Below, piece after piece: positions 61,911-64,000 of a stretch of DNA of 64,000 bases. Location of the stretch: contig OX352322.1 in assembly GCA_947090765.1 (NCBI GenBank), forward strand, positions 3,331,501 to 3,395,500. The letters are read 5' to 3'. The position numbers and the translations under genes were made by a program. The notes beneath the pieces were generated by a model. It did no database searches, was not told where the DNA came from, and saw nothing but the letters and a program-made list of their open reading frames with translations. Numbering within the stretch: position 1 is the stretch's first letter; each line of letters starts with the position of its first letter. This DNA comes from Pseudomonas sp. MM223. Lineage in GTDB: Bacteria > Pseudomonadota > Gammaproteobacteria > Pseudomonadales > Pseudomonadaceae.

Positions 61911-62672
61911 TCAGCCGAGGTCGCCGCCCCCGACCGGCAGGGTCACGCCGGTGATGTACGAGGCCTCGTCGGAAGCGAGGAACAGAATCGCCCCCACCTG
62001 CTCGTCGATGCTGCCGTAGCGGTGCATCAGGCTGCTGTCGAGGGTTTGGTCGACAATCTGCTGGTACCAGTGTTTTTCCTGTTCGCTTTGCTCGGCGCTG
62101 TTGCGTAGTACGCGCCGGGGTGGCGCTTCGGTGCCGCCGGGTGCCGTGGCGTTGACACGAATGCCACGGCCAGCCGTTTCAAAGGCCAGGCACGCGGTAA
62201 GCGCATTGACACCGCCTTTGGCCGCGCCATAGGGCACACGGTTGACGCCCCGGGTGGCAATGGACGAGACGTTGACGATGGCGCCGCTGCCGCGTTCAAG
62301 CATGTATGGCAGTGCGGCGTGGCAGCACCACAGGGTGGGGAACAGCGAACGGCGCACTTCAGCCTCGATCTGCTCGACTTCGTAGTGCTCGAAAGGCTTG
62401 GCCCAGATGGTGCCGCCGACGTTGTTGACCAGGATGTCGAGGCGGCCGAAGGTTTCCACCGCGCTGGCCATGACCCGGGCGCAATCGGTGTGTTGTTCCA
62501 GGTCGGCAGTGAGGGTGAGCATGCCCTCGCCGGCCAGTTCGTGGACCAGTTCGGAACGGTCTACCGCTACCACTTGCGCACCTTCGGCCTTGAGCCGCCA
62601 GCACACGCCCCGGCCAATGCCTTGAGCGGCACCGGTGACCAGGGCGACCTTGCCTTGGAATCTGTTGTTCAT
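61911..62672 (-). CDS. benD: Benzoate cis-diol dehydrogenase
   Basis: A 253-residue SDR (BenD). GAAQGIGRGVC binds NAD, NNVGGT and YGAAKGGVN (Tyr-x-x-x-Lys) are catalytic. It oxidises 1,2-dihydroxycyclohexa-3,5-diene-1-carboxylate to catechol with loss of carbon dioxide. It follows benC by 145 bases containing an REP pair. Length and position match the ben operon. Confidence 0.93.
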   Translation of the reverse strand: MNNRFQGKVALVTGAAQGIGRGVCWRLKAEGAQVVAVDRSELVHELAGEGMLTLTADLEQHTDCARVMASAVETFGRLDILVNNVGGTIWAKPFEHYEVEQIEAEVRRSLFPTLWCCHAALPYMLERGSGAIVNVSSIATRGVNRVPYGAAKGGVNALTACLAFETAGRGIRVNATAPGGTEAPPRRVLRNSAEQSEQEKHWYQQIVDQTLDSSLMHRYGSIDEQVGAILFLASDEASYITGVTLPVGGGDLG

Positions 62673-62721
62673 GTGTGTCTCCTGCTTGATCCGGATAAGG
62701 GCAATTGGGAGGGCTGCGCCC

Positions 62722-62793
62722 TCCTTCGCGGCACAAGGCCGCTCCTACAGGGGGACGCAGTACATGTAGGAGCAGCCTTGTGCCGCGAATGGG
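62722..62793. repeat. Facing REP pair between benC and benD
   Basis: TTCGCGGCACAAGGCCGCTC (ending CTACAGG) at about 62723-62751 faces TGTAGGAGCAGCCTTGTGCC at 62765-62784. An REP pair inside an operon could reduce distal expression or protect the upstream mRNA. Confidence 0.8.
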
Positions 62794-62817
62794 CCGCACA
62801 GCGGCCCCGGCGATTTG

Positions 62818-63828
62818 TCAGGCTGCTGCCGCGAACTTTTCGTAGTAGAAGTTGGCCGGGGTAATGCCCTGCTCGCGCACGTACTGGCTGACCGCCTCGA
62901 CCATCGGTGGTGGCCCGCACAGGTACACGTCTACATCACCGTCATTGAGGTGGCGTGGCTCGATGTGCTGGGTCACGTAGCCCTTTTGCGGGTACTGGCT
63001 GTCCGGGTTGGCCACGCAGGCGCTGTAGGTGAAGTTGGGGATGCGTGCCGCCAGCGCTTGCAGGCGGTCGAGTTCCACCAGGTCGAAGTCGTTGGTCACG
63101 CCATAAATCAGGTGCAGCGGATGTTCACTGCCCTGCTCGGCGATCTTCTCAAGCATCGCGGTGAACGGCGCCAAGCCGGTACCACCCGCCAACAGCAACA
63201 GCGGGCGCTGGATCGGCCGCAGGTAGAAGCTGCCCAGCGGCCCGGCCAGGCTCATGCTGTCGCCGGCTTTGGCCAGGTTGGTCAGGAAGCTGCTCATCAG
63301 CCCGCCCGGTACGTTGCGGATCAGGAAGCTGACTTCGCCGTCCCTCTGCAGCGAACTGAACGAGTAGGCGCGGCTCTGCTCGCTGCCTGGCACCTTGAGG
63401 TTGACGTACTGCCCCGGCAGGAACGCCAGGCGGCCAAGGGACTCGCCCTTGATCGACAGGGCAATGGTGCTGGCCGACAACTGGCGCACGTCGCTGATGG
63501 CCGCCTCGAAACTGGCCTGCTCGGTCTTGCACAGCTGCGACGAGGCCGGAATGCGGATGACGCAGTCGCTCTCGGCGCGCATCTGGCACGTCAGTACGTA
63601 ACCTTCGGCAATTTCGTCTTCGTTAAGGGCATCTTCGATGAAGTTGTCGCCCAGGTCGTAGCGGCCGGACTCGGCCTTGCACTTGCAAGTACCGCAGGCG
63701 CCGTCGCGGCAGTCCAGCGGGATGTTGATGCCCTGGCGGTAGGCGGCGTCAGCCACGGTTTCATGGCCAGTGGCTTCGATGAAACGGGTAACGCCGTCTT
63801 CAAAATTGAGTGCGATCTGGAAGCTCAT
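62818..63828 (-). CDS. benC: Benzoate 1,2-dioxygenase reductase
   Basis: A 336-residue reductase. An N-terminal plant-type 2Fe-2S domain has the C-x4-C-x2-C pattern in LDCRDGACGTCKC and a distant Cys in VLTCQ. The FAD domain carries RAYSFSS, and the NADH domain carries LLAGGTGLAPF and CGPPPMVEAV. It passes electrons from NADH to the BenAB oxygenase. The start at 63828 has GAGGTG upstream; an upstream in-frame start at 63891 is unlikely. It follows benB by 72 bases. Confidence 0.95.
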   Translation of the reverse strand: MSFQIALNFEDGVTRFIEATGHETVADAAYRQGINIPLDCRDGACGTCKCKAESGRYDLGDNFIEDALNEDEIAEGYVLTCQMRAESDCVIRIPASSQLCKTEQASFEAAISDVRQLSASTIALSIKGESLGRLAFLPGQYVNLKVPGSEQSRAYSFSSLQRDGEVSFLIRNVPGGLMSSFLTNLAKAGDSMSLAGPLGSFYLRPIQRPLLLLAGGTGLAPFTAMLEKIAEQGSEHPLHLIYGVTNDFDLVELDRLQALAARIPNFTYSACVANPDSQYPQKGYVTQHIEPRHLNDGDVDVYLCGPPPMVEAVSQYVREQGITPANFYYEKFAAAA

Positions 63829-63900
63829 GTTGCACCTCGCGGGCGAGCCAGCCCACGGCGCGTCGCAGGACGCACCGGGCAATGCTCGCAAAACCCTGTA

Positions 63901-64000
63901 TCAGATGTGGTAGATGTCGATGACCTGGCGCACGTAGTCGTTCTTCAGCACCACTTTCTTGGCCTTGATCAACGGCTGCTCGCCGCGCAGGTCGAGGGTG
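63901..64000 (-). CDS. benB: Benzoate 1,2-dioxygenase small subunit, C-terminus only
   Basis: Only the last 32 codons are inside the window. They read TLDLRGEQPLIKAKKVVLKN and end DIYHI before a TGA at 63901-63903, which matches the C-terminus of aromatic-ring dioxygenase beta subunits of the BenB type. The rest of benB, and benA, should lie beyond the right edge. Confidence 0.9.
   Translation of the reverse strand, partial: TLDLRGEQPLIKAKKVVLKNDYVRQVIDIYHI

Overview
The window reads as chromosome of a Pseudomonas of the P. putida group. Support comes from high GC, GC-rich codon usage, several copies of the P. putida type REP palindrome (core resembling GCGGGTAAACCCGC or GGAGCRGCCTTGTG), and a benzoate locus in the order benB-benC-benD-benK-catA2-benE-benF on the minus strand. 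No tRNA, rRNA, CRISPR array or insertion sequence was seen. Six genes are each broken by what looks like one added or lost base, mostly in short G/C runs; this pattern suggests indel errors in the sequence more than six independent mutations.

Layout. 1-807: a partial small conserved protein and a ClpP-like protein. 938-17270: a five-gene plus-strand cluster with two HlyD-type adaptors (one with an N-terminal GAF-like region), a PqqD-like/M50 metalloprotease/HlyD fusion, a giant (about 3500 aa) DUF4347/VCBS-repeat surface protein with a LEPR-XLL-like N-terminal motif, and a TolC-family lipoprotein. No ABC or RND pump is encoded in the cluster, so it is the best candidate here for an undescribed export/surface-display system. 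17285-24692: housekeeping and stress genes (nucleosidase, KGG protein, nucleotide-transporter-like permease, aldo/keto reductase, DyP peroxidase, BASS symporter, CrtZ-like hydroxylase, MgtC-like protein, acetyltransferase). 24843-28724: a KfrA-like coiled-coil DNA-binding protein and a YheO-type regulator ahead of a PLP dehydratase and an ornithine cyclodeaminase-like gene.

28738-34353: codB-pucR-codA for cytosine use, then two different TenA genes under a TPP riboswitch. 34606-42353: a multicopper oxidase with a C-terminal VCBS-like domain, a Sco-cytochrome c fusion, and a GGDEF-EAL protein translationally coupled to a PhnD-like periplasmic binding protein. 42561-50267: a lone tyrosine recombinase, an SDR-SMP30 fusion with a divergent LysR regulator, then glycerate kinase, CdaR and an MFS permease, which look like one sugar-acid/glycerate module. 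50466-56913: Rieske-ferredoxin reductase, aldo/keto reductase, old yellow enzyme, cold-shock protein, LysR regulator, YdjM-like membrane protein.

56979-64000: the ben operon. Benzoate enters through BenF, BenE and BenK, is dihydroxylated by BenAB with electrons from BenC, is oxidised to catechol by BenD, and the ring is opened by CatA2. benA and most of benB lie beyond the right edge.
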